NCBI GenBank assembly: GCA_030737835.1 | Contig: CM060854.1 | Coordinates: 13,041,547-13,105,546, forward strand | Direction: 5' to 3' | Origin: Acorus gramineus | Taxonomy: Eukaryota > Streptophyta > Magnoliopsida > Acorales > Acoraceae | Length of the DNA: 64,000 bases | Shown here: positions 37,639-48,205 of the stretch, piece by piece | Layout: every line of letters begins with the position of its first letter | Numbering within the stretch: position 1 is the first letter of the stretch | Notes under the pieces: model-generated | Told to the model about the DNA's origin: nothing | Seen by the model: the letters and a program-made list of their open reading frames with translations, nothing else | Databases searched by the model: none | Made by a program: the position numbers and the translations under genes

Positions 37639-37890
37639 GTCCCAATATCCTATGTCACCATATTGAGGGGTGAGGGTGAGGGTGTGGTGGGTCGGCGATG
37701 TAGCGACCTACTGGATTGTAAGTCCCAATATCCTTTGTCACCTATTGAGGGGTGAGGGTGAGGGTGTAGTGGGTTGGCGATAGCAACCCACTGGTCTTGT
37801 GTAGCAAGTCCCAATATCCCTTGTCACCTATTGAGCGGTGAGGGTGAGGGTGTGGTGGGTCGGCGATGTAGCGACCCACTGGATTGTGGA
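37639..37890 (+). repeat. Three tandem copies of an 83-86 bp LTR unit
   Basis: Copies start at 37639, 37722 and 37808 with GTCCCAATATCC and contain GAGGGGTGAGGGTGAGGGTG, then GGTCGGCGAT. Two-copy versions occur, inverted, at about 34980-35160 and 42460-42625, so copy number varies between LTRs. Confidence 0.9.
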
Positions 37891-38416
37891 GTTCTTGCCA
37901 CTTTGAGGCTTGTATAACGAGATTGTGGATTAATAACATCTGGTTGTGGTTAATATAAACTGTGATGCATGGGTTGTGCTATTCACTGAGCGTGTGGCTC
38001 ACCCCTCGCATAATATTTTTCTCCAGTGCTATCTGAGTCGGATCTAGAGGAGGAGCTCCCCGAGGGACTTCATTAGTAGCGGAGTAGCGCCACGTCCCGC
38101 GAGTTTCAGAGGCTATCAGCATCCCTTTTGATTGTATGTGTTATATTCCGTGCTTGGGCACGCGCTTGTATATTATTTGGATGTATGTGTATATATATTG
38201 GCTCTCACAGGACATATGATTATGTATCGAGTCTGTGTTATGTTCTTGGATTACAGACTCAATCTTTTAGCTTCCGCTATTTGTGTATATATTATGTCAG
38301 CCCTGCTTTTATCTGTATTGTCATTTTAGCTGTTGTGTGAGTATGTTATTGAACTCCTGTTTGGACTGATATCCTATATACACTTGCCGCGTCCCGGGGA
38401 CGCCCGGGGCGTGACA

Positions 38417-39025
38417 ATACACGTGGGAACTCGAATCCGAGACCACCGGATGATAGATCGGGAGCTCACCTTTCCTTTCTCTTCTTAGAGTTTTTGGATC
38501 CAAGCCCTCAAGCTAGGTCAAAAGGAAAAAGAGAGAGGGGAGAGAGAAATTTAGGTGGAGAAGATGATGAATAGTGGGGGGAGATATTTTAGCTCACTTA
38601 TAAGTCAACCCACTTAGATTAGGCTAACTAGGTTAATTAGGGTTTAAGAGAGGATTAGTGAGGTTTAAGTGAGCTTTGACTTGGGTCAACCCAACCACAC
38701 AAAAAAACAAAAGGGGTTGACCAAGTCATGGGCCCACTTTGACCAAGTCAAGTCTCCCAATGACTTCTCGCTCGGTCAAAACCCGGATACGCTTCGGAAC
38801 TGTGAAATTCTGAAACGTTACGGAATCGATGAAATTTTCGTGAGTGGCTTGGAATGGCACCAGGACACATAATATGCAGTTAGATTTTCAATCGGAGCCC
38901 TCAAACTCAGGGTGATAGCTAACAGTCCAAAATTTTAGCGGTTTCGATCGAAAAACAAAAAAACCAAAAAACTGCTAGAATGCTCCAATGGTTACCAGAA
39001 GGTTAAAAGTGACACATATATAACA
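38417..39025 (-). mobile_element. 3' LTR of the chromovirus, proximal piece
   Basis: On the minus strand it starts TGTTATATATGTGTCAC at 39025 and closely follows 44938-44317 of the 5' LTR. It ends where the plus-oriented LTR begins. Confidence 0.88.
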
Positions 39026-39043
39026 TTCTTCCCCCCTTAGGAA
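39026..39043 (-). other. Polypurine tract of the chromovirus
   Basis: The minus strand reads AATTTCCTAAGGGGGGAAGA directly before the TGTTATATATG start of the 3' LTR, the classic position of the plus-strand primer in Ty3 elements. Confidence 0.85.
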
Positions 39044-39072
39044 ATTTTGTCCTCAAAATAATACAAAAACAT

Positions 39073-39660
39073 CTAGGAAGGGAAGAGATGCGGATACGCG
39101 TCACGCAAGGCGTCCTCGAGCTCTCAAGGGGCCTCGGCACCGGAACGGTGCAGCCATCGCACCTTGACCAGATGGACGGTCTTGGTGCGGAGCCCTTTCT
39201 CGCGGCGGTCCATGATCTAAATCAGCTGCTCCACGAATGACAAGTCCAGCTCGAAGACGAGCGGGTCGAACGGGATGACGTGAGCAGGATCGTGGACACA
39301 ACCCACACCCAACCGCGATGCCTCGGAGCAAACTGCGAACCCACCCCTCCCAGACGGAAGGGTAAGAACTGGCGCTGAGGTGAGCCTTCGCTTAAACTCC
39401 AGGAAGCTCTCCTCGCAAGACGGGGACCATTCGAACCGGACATCCTTCCGAGCGAGGCGGTTAGGAGGTACAGCTATCTTCGAGAAACCCTCGACAAACC
39501 TCCCGCAATAACCCGCCAAGCCCAGGAAGCTCCGAATCTCAATGGGGTTCGACGGTCGACGCCAATTTGACACGGCGAGCATCTTGACCGGGTCCACAGA
39601 TATGCCCTCGCCGGAAATCACGTGGCCCAGAAAACCATACGCTCCAACCAAAACTCGCAC
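39073..39660 (-). pseudogene. Chromovirus pol remnant: RT thumb/RNase H start fused to chromodomain end
   Basis: The minus frame from 39660 reads [20 protein letters not shown], then [20 protein letters not shown], then [13 protein letters not shown] and [10 protein letters not shown], the RT connection and start of RNase H. It jumps without a gap to [14 protein letters not shown] and, after an in-frame stop, to DRREKGLRTKTVHLVKVRW. The latter is the C-terminal chromodomain-like end of Tekay-type pol, followed by YPHLFPS and a stop at 39073-39075. An internal deletion has removed RNase H core, integrase and most of the chromodomain linker. The product cannot be functional. Confidence 0.82.
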
Positions 39661-39661
39661 T

Positions 39662-40478
39662 TAATCCACCATCAGCTGATGCTTCCAGGGTATTCCTTGA
39701 CTGGGAAAAGAAACCTCGGGAGAGCACCATGAGGTCCCGATATAGGATACCCCGACAACCAAACAAGGAACACGGAGTACCCTAGCCCGGGTCTCAACGC
39801 TGACCTCACACGGCCCCTTAAACCAGAAAAGGAACACTAGAAGAAGACATCACCCTTAAAGAACACTACTAACCCCACTGGATCATCTACATCTAGACAA
39901 TCACCCATCGATATCCTTCAACATCCATCACAAGACCGGACCCAACATCTTTGGGAACGGTCGAACAACAATGGGTCACGAGGCGACCCGTCTCCGCCTC
40001 ATCCACACCCTCACTCCCGAAAGGAGACATTTTGGGAGAGACTTAGACTGTTCTACCCCCTGGTCCACCGGTAGCCTCTCCCCGCTCCGTAGCTTACCTG
40101 GTCTACTCCCACGATTCAGCACAGTCCGAAACCAAATCAGGAGGTGCCTACTGATGGGAGCTCTCTGTCAGGATAGCCTGTCTAACGCCGGGGCTGTACT
40201 ACACGGATCCAACGAAGGGGAGAACGATTCCACGCTCGCGACATCATTCATTAATCTTCTTCCGGGTAGCCCCTACCTGGCATACTCCCACGATCAGTAC
40301 CCCTCCGACTGCATCGGTGGTACCTACGGATGGGAACCCTCTGCCAGGACAGCTACAACCCGGCCTCCTCAACTCGAACAACCACTTTCGATACCCGCTT
40401 ATCGAGATATCACACACATGCTTAACAGCAACCAACACACACATATATATAAGGAGCTGGGAAAACAAAACAATACCT
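39662..40478 (-). mobile_element. Inverted LTR fragment inside the chromovirus
   Basis: Between gag and the pol remnant lies non-coding sequence that, read on the minus strand, follows the LTR at 1-432 (CACGGATCCAACGAAGGGGA at about 40200 matches the inverse of about 155-175). It also has the block around 39719-39830 that matches 42963-43080 of the 5' LTR. It has no LTR end of its own on either side. Limits are approximate. Confidence 0.6.
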
Positions 40479-41819
40479 CGGACCATGATACCCGGAACCT
40501 GCGCCTCCTCGGCCGAAAGTGCTGCAACTCTGCCCTGAACAAACTGCGGCTGAGGAGCAGGGGCACGCCTCGCCGGCTGCACTGGCTGCCTCCACTGGTC
40601 AATACGGCCACCCTGTGGCTGCTGCTACTGATGCTGAGGCTGCACACGCGGTCGGCCAGCATCTGGGCAATTATACGAGATATGCCCGATGCGCTGACAG
40701 TGGTAGCAGCGCCGCGTCTCCGGTCGCCTGGCCTGGATTGGCACCGCCGCAATGGGTGCTGAACCTCGCACTGGCACCACATCTGCTGGAGGAGAGGCAG
40801 CCGCTAACTGATCAAAGCGGGGCCTCTTCTTCTTGCGCTGTCCCTGGTCCTGGCTCCTGGGAGGACTCTGATCTGCAGAAGGGGTCGGAACCCTCACGAG
40901 GATCCCGAGGTCTCGCTCGACTGTCTTCGCCCGAGACACCAAGTCCGAGAACCTCGAGAAAGCCTGAGAGGTGACATGCACCCGAATGGCGCTGCAGAGA
41001 CCAAGCTCGAAACGACGGCACCGCGTCTCCTCGTCCATCACCAAGGCTGGGGCGAATCTGGAAAGCCTCGTGAAGCGCGTGGAGTAGTCGGCGACAGACA
41101 TGGAGTCCTGCGTTAACTGCTCAAACTCCTGCATCACGATCTGCCGCGTCGAGAACGGGAAGTACTCCTCCAGGAAATACCTCCGGAATCCCGCCCATGA
41201 AAGCTGCTCCAATCCCTCAGGGATGTCCACTGTTCGGGTAGCCCACCAGTCGGCAGCGCTACCCTTCAGCATAAAGGTGGCCAGGGAGACTCGCTGGCGG
41301 TCGGTGCAAAGCATGGTCGAGAAGATCGTATCCACCTCCATCAACCAACGCTCTGGGGCAAGGGGATCCGCCGTCTGGCCATGAAACTCGGGAGGGTGGA
41401 GCTTCAGAAAGGCAGCGAGGCCACTCTGCTGCACTCGCGCTGCAGCCTCTAGCCCACCTCCCTCTCCTGGGATCCTGAACTCTCACCGCCGGAACCACCA
41501 CAGGGACTGGGGGTACGTCGGGTACCACAGGTGGATCTGCCACCAAGGGGACCTGTGGAACTGCATCACGGGCCGCCCTCAGCTCCTGAATCTCTCTAGC
41601 CTGCTCTGCCAACACTCTGGTCTGGGCCTCCAGTGCCCTTGTCTGAGTCTCCACCAAATCCGCTATCCGAGCGAACGCACGCTCCCATGCAGGAGGCTCC
41701 TGCGCCGATCCGGGCCTCACAGCCGTGGACTCTACAGTAGCATCCTCGCCTCTGGTAGGTCTGGAGACCTCCAAAGGTCGAGAGGGACCAAGTCCGCGCC
41801 GTCCTCTGCGAGGAGGCAT
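40479..41819 (-). pseudogene. Chromovirus gag with zinc knuckle
   Basis: The frame opens at 41819 (MPPRRGRRGLGPSRP), 104 nt after the primer site. A first piece of about 110 residues contains a coiled-coil-like QTRALEAQTRVLAEQAREIQ. After a frame break near 41450 the main piece (41434-40625) carries the retrotransposon gag domain (FLKLHPPEFHGQTADPLAPE, then WWATRTVDIPEGLEQLSWAG, then FRRYFLEEYFP) and the CCHC zinc knuckle CYHCQRIGHISYNC. It continues to QGRVAALSAEEAQVPGIMVR near 40490, where the inserted LTR fragment begins. Apart from the frame break it is well preserved, so loss of pol may be older or independent. Confidence 0.86.
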
Positions 41820-41922
41820 ATCAGCAACCTAAGAAAACCAGACACTAGGATCAGAATACTCATATAGAAATCCTAGGACTCATCTCTACGAAAAAGAAGA
41901 CAATTGGCTCTGACAGGACCAG

Positions 41923-41934
41923 GCTCTGATACCA
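41923..41934 (-). other. Primer-binding site, initiator-Met tRNA type
   Basis: TGGTATCAGAGC on the minus strand, 5 nt inside the 5' LTR end, is complementary to the 3' end of plant initiator methionine tRNA. It is the normal primer site of chromoviruses. Confidence 0.9.
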
Positions 41935-41939
41935 ACTTT

Positions 41940-44938
41940 TGTCACGCCCCAGGGCGGCCGTCCCCGGGACGCGGCAAGTGTATATATGATATCAGCAGTC
42001 AATACAGGAAGTCAATAATATACCCTAAACAACATCAACAATTTCAACACAGACAACAAAGGGGCTGACATGATATATACACAAATAGCGGAAGCTAAAA
42101 GACTGAATCTGTAACTCAAAGACATATTACAGACTCGATACACAATCAACTGTCCTGTGAGAGCCAATATATACAATGACATCCAAATATAATACAAACG
42201 CGTGCCCAAGCACGGAATATAATACATACAATCAAAAGGGATGCTGATAGCCTCTAAAACTCACGGGACGTGGCGCTGCTCCGCTACTGATGAAGTCACT
42301 CGGGGAGCTCCTCCTCCAGATCCGACTCAGATAACACTGGAGAATAATAATTATGCGAGGGGTGAGCCACACGCTCAGTGAATAGCACAACCCATGCATC
42401 ACAGTTTATATTAACCACAATAATCATTCAAGCCTCAAAGTGGCAGGAACTAAACAATCCAGTGGGTCGCTATCTCGCCGACCCACTACACCCTCACCCT
42501 CACCCCTCAATATGGTGACATAGGATATTGGGACTGACTACACAAATCCAGCGGGTCGCTACATCGCCGACCCACCACACCCTCACCCTCACCCCTCAAT
42601 AGGTGACATAGGATATTGGGACTGACTAGGCTGTTGGTCACCCTTGGTCCACCGATAGTCTCTCCTCCACTCCGTAGGCCGCTTGGCCACTCCCACATTC
42701 AGCACAGTCCGTCCCAAATCAGGAGGTGCCTACTGATGGGAGCCCTCCACGGACGGCCTTTCTAACGCTGGGGCAGTCTCTACACGGATCCAACGAAGGG
42801 AACAGAACAGCCTATCCATACGCATATGATCCATTCGAATCCGCCGACAACACGTCTCAACAACTCTAATGTCATGAATTCTTCAGAATTCCTCCAGGGC
42901 GCATAACCAAGATGCGGAGAACATATATTACAATAACAAGGTTATAATATTATTGGGAAAAGAAACCTTGGGAGGGCAGCATGAGGTCCCGATATAGGAC
43001 ATCCCGACAACCAAACAAGGAACACGGAGTACCCTAGCCCGGGTCTCAATGTTGACCTCGCAAGGCCCCTCCCTATAATATTATCTAAGACATGCTAATA
43101 ATCATATGCTAGCATTTAATTTAATAAATTAAACTAGTAGGACACATGCATGGTCGAGGCTTCCTAGCATGAGAACAGGGTAACAGGATGCATGGCTCTT
43201 ACACATATCCTAAGGGTGCAAGTCCCTAACATACACGGTCTAGGGTAGCATGCATACTACATTTTAATCATGCTTGCATGGATTACACATTACACAAGTT
43301 AATATTAACCATGGTGCCCCAGGGGAGGACGGTATACGCCCAAGTGCATATAACGCCTCCCTACTGGGTTGGATTGTCCCACTCACCGACAGCCGGGTCG
43401 TCACGCGCCGTCCGTCAAGATCTGCAAGACAGGGTAATCAATTCGGTGAGTAAAATACACAAATATACCAAAAATACTCTAAAAATACACAACACTAGGG
43501 CAAACGTACATACGGGCCCGTACGCACGCGAGCCCGAGCACCCCGACTCACTCTTGAACCCCCGGGCAGCCGTACGCACGGCCACCCGCCCCGGGCGCAC
43601 AGCCGAGCCCCGGCCCGCGTGCCCAGCGCACTGCCGAGCCCCCCCCCCCCCCTCGCCCGCACGCCCGGACACCCTGCCGAGCCCCCCGGTGCACCGCGCG
43701 CTCACTGCGCCCCAGCGCAGCAACCCGCACGCGCACCCGCACGCCCAGCGCCCCATCACAGCATCCCGCGCGCACCCCGCGCGCAGCACCAGTTCGCCCC
43801 ACCGCGCGCGCACACCCCCGCACGACGCCCACCCGCAAGCGGCCCCGCACGCACGGCACGCACTGCGCCTCTGCGCAGCGCCCCGCGCGCACGCCCGCGC
43901 ACAGCGCCCAACGCGCAGCTCCCGCACGCTCCTGCTCCAACCGCGCGCACGCGCGGGTGCCCTGCCAGCCTGCTCTGCCCGCCCTGCCTGCCAGCCCACC
44001 TGCCTGTGCTGCCTGCGCTGCCAGGCTACCCGAGCCGGCCTGCCATTCTGCCCGAGCCACCCTACCACCTCTCACCGGCTACCAATGACCACCAACAGCC
44101 ACCAACAGCCACCAACAACCAAAATCACCCTCCTAACATGCATCTAAACAAGAAAAGGAAGGAAAGAAAGCTTACCCTAGGAGAGGAAAGGAAGGGAAGG
44201 GGAACGAGAGCTCTTCGTGCACTGAAACACCTCCACAAGGACCACCACCACTAAGATCTCCTTCAGCCCTCAAGGTGGCTGAAATCAGAGGAGAAAAGAG
44301 GGTATGAGAGGGGGTCATACAAGTGGGAACTCGAATCCGAGACCACCGGAAGATAGATCGGGAGCTCACCTTTCCTTTCTCTTCTTAGGGTTTTTGGATC
44401 CAAGCCCTCTAGCTAGGTCAAAAGGTGAAAAAAGAGAGAGGGGGAGAGAGAAATTTGGGTGGAGAAGATGATGAATAGTGGGGGGAGAAGATATTTTAGC
44501 TCACTTATAAGTCAACTCTCACTTAGATTAGGCTAACTAGGTTTAATTAGGGTTTAAGAGATGATTAGTGAGGTTTAAGTGAGCTTTGACTTGGGTCAAC
44601 CCAACCACACAAAAAAACAAAAGGGGTTGACCAAGTCATGGGCTCACTTTGACCAAGTCAACTCTCCCAATGACTTCTCGCTCGGTCAAAACCCGGATAC
44701 GCCCTGGAACTGTGAAATTCTGAAACGTTACCGGAATTCGATGAAATTTTTGTGAGTGGCTTGAAATGGCACCAGGACACATAATATGCAGTTAGATTTT
44801 CAATCGGAGCCCTCAAACTCAAGGTGATAGCTAAAAGTTTGAAATTTTAGCGATTCCGATCGAAAAACGAAAAAGACCAAAAACCTGCCAGAATGTCCCA
44901 ATGGTTACGAGAAGGTTAAAAGTGACACATATATAACA
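41940..44938 (-). mobile_element. 5' LTR of the chromovirus (2999 bp)
   Basis: It is bounded by TGTCACGCCCC at 41940 and ATATATAACA at 44938, next to the primer site. It contains the shared box (42357-42380), a GC-rich block (about 43500-44070) and a 14-nt C run at 43639-43652. It is the complete version of the LTR found in two pieces at 34463-35287 and 38417-39025. Long open frames in the GC block on both strands are compositional. Confidence 0.88.
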
Positions 44939-45245
44939 ACTTTCCCACAACCCCCTAAGCCATGAAAACCAAGAACAAGAAGGGGAAGGGATCACCTTGG
45001 GAGGGGAAATGAAAGGGGGAGATTCGGGGGCCCTCGATGCACCCGCGACCACCTCAACCACCACCACCACTACCACCACCTCCTCAGCCCTCCCTCAGCC
45101 TCCTTTGGCTGCAAATCAGGGGGGGGGAGTTCATGAAAAGGTGATTGATAGAGAGGAGATCAACAACTACAACACATGCACAAACCTTTCTCTTCCTCCA
45201 TCACCTTCTCCTTCTCTTTTCTTTGAGGAATTAATACAAACACAT

Positions 45246-45286
<41 letters not shown>

Positions 45287-45911
45287 CGCTTTGAAAGAGA
45301 GGAAGAGAGACCCAAGAATGTTGACGTGGGAGTGGGAGGGAGAGAGAGAGAGAGAGAGAGATTTTTGGGCAAATAAATATCTAAAAGAGGGATACAAATG
45401 ACCAATTCATCCCTGACAAGAAATTCTGTGCATGCTTCACTATAACAGCTATAACTTCCTTAATATAGCTCCGAATTGCACAATTCAAAATCCACTGGAA
45501 AGCCAAGAAGATTATCTACAACTTTCATGTTTATGCCAAGATCAAATAATCCCTCTAGATATTCCGAAATTAGAGCTAAACATTGAACAGGGCTGCTGCC
45601 AGAATTTTCATCCCCGGGGTATACTTGGAAAAATACCCATAACTTTTACTACATGAATCCAGTTAATCTAATTCCACTTTTGTACGAAAGCTAACTCAAA
45701 ACTGAGCATCTCATAATAAAATCATATTTAAACCTCTTCATCTTGGATTTTAAGAAAATTAAATCCAAATACCAAATTGGAAATACATAACTTCTAGGAG
45801 AAAAGTAATGTAGCTTTCAATCAGAGCTCTCCAACTCCTGTAGGTGGCTAAAACCCAAAATTTTAGCGACTCCGTTCGAAAAATAAGACTCCAAATGACA
45901 CAGGCATAACA
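44939..45911 (-). mobile_element. LTR fragment into which the chromovirus inserted
   Basis: On the minus strand it starts TGTTATGCCTGTGTCATTTG at 45911, like the LTR start at 35288, and follows that LTR to the position equal to about 36150, where the chromovirus 5' LTR begins. The remaining part of this LTR is not found beyond 34463, so the other side was lost or rearranged. It holds a 41-nt G run. Confidence 0.78.
45246..45286 (+). repeat. 41-nt homopolymer of G
   Basis: An unbroken run of 41 G lies between ACACAT and CGCTTTG. The equivalent part of the related LTR at about 35880 has only short G runs. Confidence 0.9.
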
Positions 45912-47070
45912 ATTTCAATTAATATGGTAGGAGTAGTATTACAATACTACCTAAGGCATGCCATATTCTATACATCCATACACATTACAGAATACATGCC
46001 CATACTAGAGGGGCGCATGCGATACAATCATTCATACATGGATACAATACATGCAATATAAGCCTAGCATGCAAGATATCTAACATATTATAGTTTAAGC
46101 ATGGCCATACTACTTATCTACACAAGTAGTATAGCTAGGATGCCCCATCGATGCGCGACGCACGACTACGCGCGTCGAGCGCATCTCGAGGGGGGGGGGA
46201 TTGGATCAAACCACTCACCGCAACCCGGGACCTCGCGCATCCTATCCGACGAGATCTGCAAGGTAAGGGCATCAAATTTGGTGAGTAACATCACATTATA
46301 ACACTTAGAAATTACTAGAAATGCCAAAGACTTAGACACGCACGCATACGGGCTCGCACGCATGCGAGCACACGCGTACGCACGCATGCCCGAGTGCCCC
46401 AGCACCTACCCGAGCCCCTGGGCAGCCCCACGCGTGCCCCTGCACGCGCACGCACGCGCGGGCACGCACTGGTGCCCAGACTCGCGCGCACTCGCTTGCA
46501 CGGCCCGCGCACACTGCTCGTCTGCCAACACCCCGCGCGCACGCCCGCGCGCCCGCCTGCGCGCGCAACTGCACTCGCCTGCGCGCGCAGATAGATTCAC
46601 GCGTGCGCCCAGCCATTCCTAACCCCTCCCCAACCCTCCACACACCCTAACTCATTCATCTACCATGCATGACCTCCCTAACACCTGACCATGCATAAAA
46701 ACCCAAATAAAGAAGAGGAAAAACTCACCAAAGAGAGGGGGAAGGGAAGGGGAGATGTAGGGGCTCGCAAGCGCCTTGACCACCTCGACCACCACCACCA
46801 CTACCACTACCTCCATCCTTGGGTGCTCTTCTTGATGGCTGAAACCAGGGGGGATCATGAGAGGGAGCATGAGAAAGCTAGAGGAGGAGGAAGAAGAAGA
46901 GGCAACAACACCATATATGCACACACAAACACCAACCTTTCTTTCTTGCACTTCCTTCTTGTGCTTCTTCCTCTCCTTCCTTTCCTTCTACTGGGGCTCC
47001 TCCTTCAAGATCAACTCAACCCTTGGTGGAGGAACAACACATGAGGGGTGAGCTGCAAGCTCAGTGAATG
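45912..47070 (-). mobile_element. Third, diverged LTR fragment
   Basis: It carries the same order of landmarks as the 5' LTR in minus orientation. CACTCACCGCAACCCGGGAC at 46213 corresponds to the block at 43380. A GC-rich block follows (46330-46630), then a CCACCACCACTACC stretch (46790-46812) and the shared box (47043-47066). Base identity is lower than among the other copies. The right limit is placed where LINE-like sequence starts. Confidence 0.6.
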
Positions 47071-47280
47071 GTAATAAACCAAGCACCTCTTGAGCCACAC
47101 AATGCTCGATCCTGAAAGGTGAGTTCCCCAGTCGATGACAAATAACCTTACCAAATGCCATAGGTTCTTGAAGTAGAACATTCGCGCCTTGAACACCACC
47201 TCATTCCTGATGAGCCAAAGAGCCCACTCATACGCCCATGCAAATTTGTCAAGCTGAGGATTTCCATCCAAAATTGATGA
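47071..47280 (-). pseudogene. LINE 3'-end fragment
   Basis: The minus strand encodes LDKFAWAYEWALWLIRNEVV, then FKARMFYFKNLWHLVRLFVI. This follows the W-x-x-W-x-x-RNE-x-VF motif found after the zinc-binding region at the C-terminus of plant L1-type ORF2. Only about 70 residues remain, with no upstream RT. Confidence 0.6.
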
Positions 47281-48205
47281 AATATTCCTAGAATATCATA
47301 TCCCCGTGTCATTATGTACATATTATAGTCCTTATAGATATTTGTAAAGACAAATCAGTCCCTACAAAAGACCCAATTGACCATGTAGGACTTTATATTT
47401 CTTCATTCTCCAAAAGGTATTGTTTTGAGGGGTAAAAAAGTTGAGAATAATTTAGTCATTTCATGGTATAAGTTAAGATTAACTATGGTGGCTTAGATTA
47501 AAATTAGCATCTACTTATAACATGGATGTAAATTGATTTGTGTGAGTTATCAAGAACCTGTATGTCCCAACTTTAACAAAGCTATGTATCTATCTATCTA
47601 TCTATCTATATTAATAACCAAAAGTGTTTTCAATTTTTTTCATTCGTCACATAATAATTTTTTTAAAATATATTGAATAAATGGTGGTGATCATGCCATA
47701 CCATCATTTTTTTATTATGATGTCGGATCAAATATGAGTTTCAATGTTTGAATGAATGGTGGTGATCATGCCATAAACATCATATTTTTTTGTTAATATT
47801 TTTTATTAGATTTCAGATCAGATATGATATGAGTTTCAACGTTTGACATCATTTTTTTTTTATCGTGAAATACTTATTTTTGAGAATATTTTATTGTCAT
47901 AAGTATATATCAAAAGCTCTTTCCAACTAGCTATTGGTTCTATTCAGGTCATTTCCCACTAAGTGATTTATATGAATCATTAATCTTCCTTTCATGGAGT
48001 TTCTGCATTATTCATATGGTTCCCAATCGGAGTTTTACTTGAAAAGTTATGAATTTTTAAAGAATTTCATAAATAATTTAATTCTTGATTTTTTATATCT
48101 ATATATAAATTGGATATATCATCCATTTTCACCGAATCTTAATGGTTTTTTTTGTATATATACCCCTAAAAATCACATTTTAGTAAAATATTTATGATGA
48201 TTTGT
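47281..48205. other. AT-rich spacer, no gene seen
   Basis: It contains a TCTA microsatellite (47588-47608) and a short duplicated phrase, GAATGGTGGTGATCATGCCA-like, at about 47680 and 47752. No protein similarity was recognised. Confidence 0.55.

Larger units (their letters stand above)
35288..38416 (+). mobile_element. Complete plus-oriented LTR nested in the chromovirus 3' LTR
   Basis: It runs from TGTTGTGTCTGTGTCATTTG at 35288 to GGGGCGTGACA at 38416, a full LTR of 3129 bp in the opposite orientation to its host. The start matches the inverted LTR end at 45901-45911. It contains an extremely GC-rich block (about 36228-36720), a triple tandem repeat (37639-37890) and the shared LTR box (37984-38007). 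No internal retroviral genes follow, so it is a solo LTR or recombinant. The flanks (GCCCT / ATACA) are not a target duplication. Confidence 0.82.
34463..44938 (-). mobile_element. Deleted chromovirus (Tekay-like Ty3/gypsy) with nested insertions
   Basis: On the minus strand the order is 5' LTR (44938-41940), initiator-Met primer site (41934-41923), gag (41819 to about 40479), a foreign LTR fragment (about 40478-39662), an RT/RNase H junction remnant and chromodomain end of pol (39660-39073), the polypurine tract, and the 3' LTR (39025-34463), which is itself interrupted by a plus-oriented LTR (35288-38416). Protease, most of RT, RNase H and integrase are missing. The outer flanks (TGTTT before 34463, ACTTT after 44938) do not form a target duplication, so one edge has been rearranged. 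Confidence 0.85.

Noticed and set aside
38418..38460. tRNA-like B box (GGGAACTCGAATCCGAGACC)
   Set aside because: It is LTR sequence also present at 44321; no cloverleaf or A box could be drawn.
39971..40762. 263-residue plus-strand frame
   Set aside because: It is antisense to the chromovirus gag 3' end and the inserted LTR fragment; no domain was recognised.
43278..44254. Open frames of 211-289 residues on both strands
   Set aside because: Same reason: GC-rich block of the 5' LTR. The frames are not conserved between LTR copies.
34463..44938. Target-site duplication for the whole chromovirus
   Set aside because: Flanks TGTTT and ACTTT do not match. The right flank is LTR sequence whose other half is not at the left edge.
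45160..45405. Poly-proline-rich frames on the minus strand
   Set aside because: Produced by the 41-nt G run and neighbouring CT-rich sequence.
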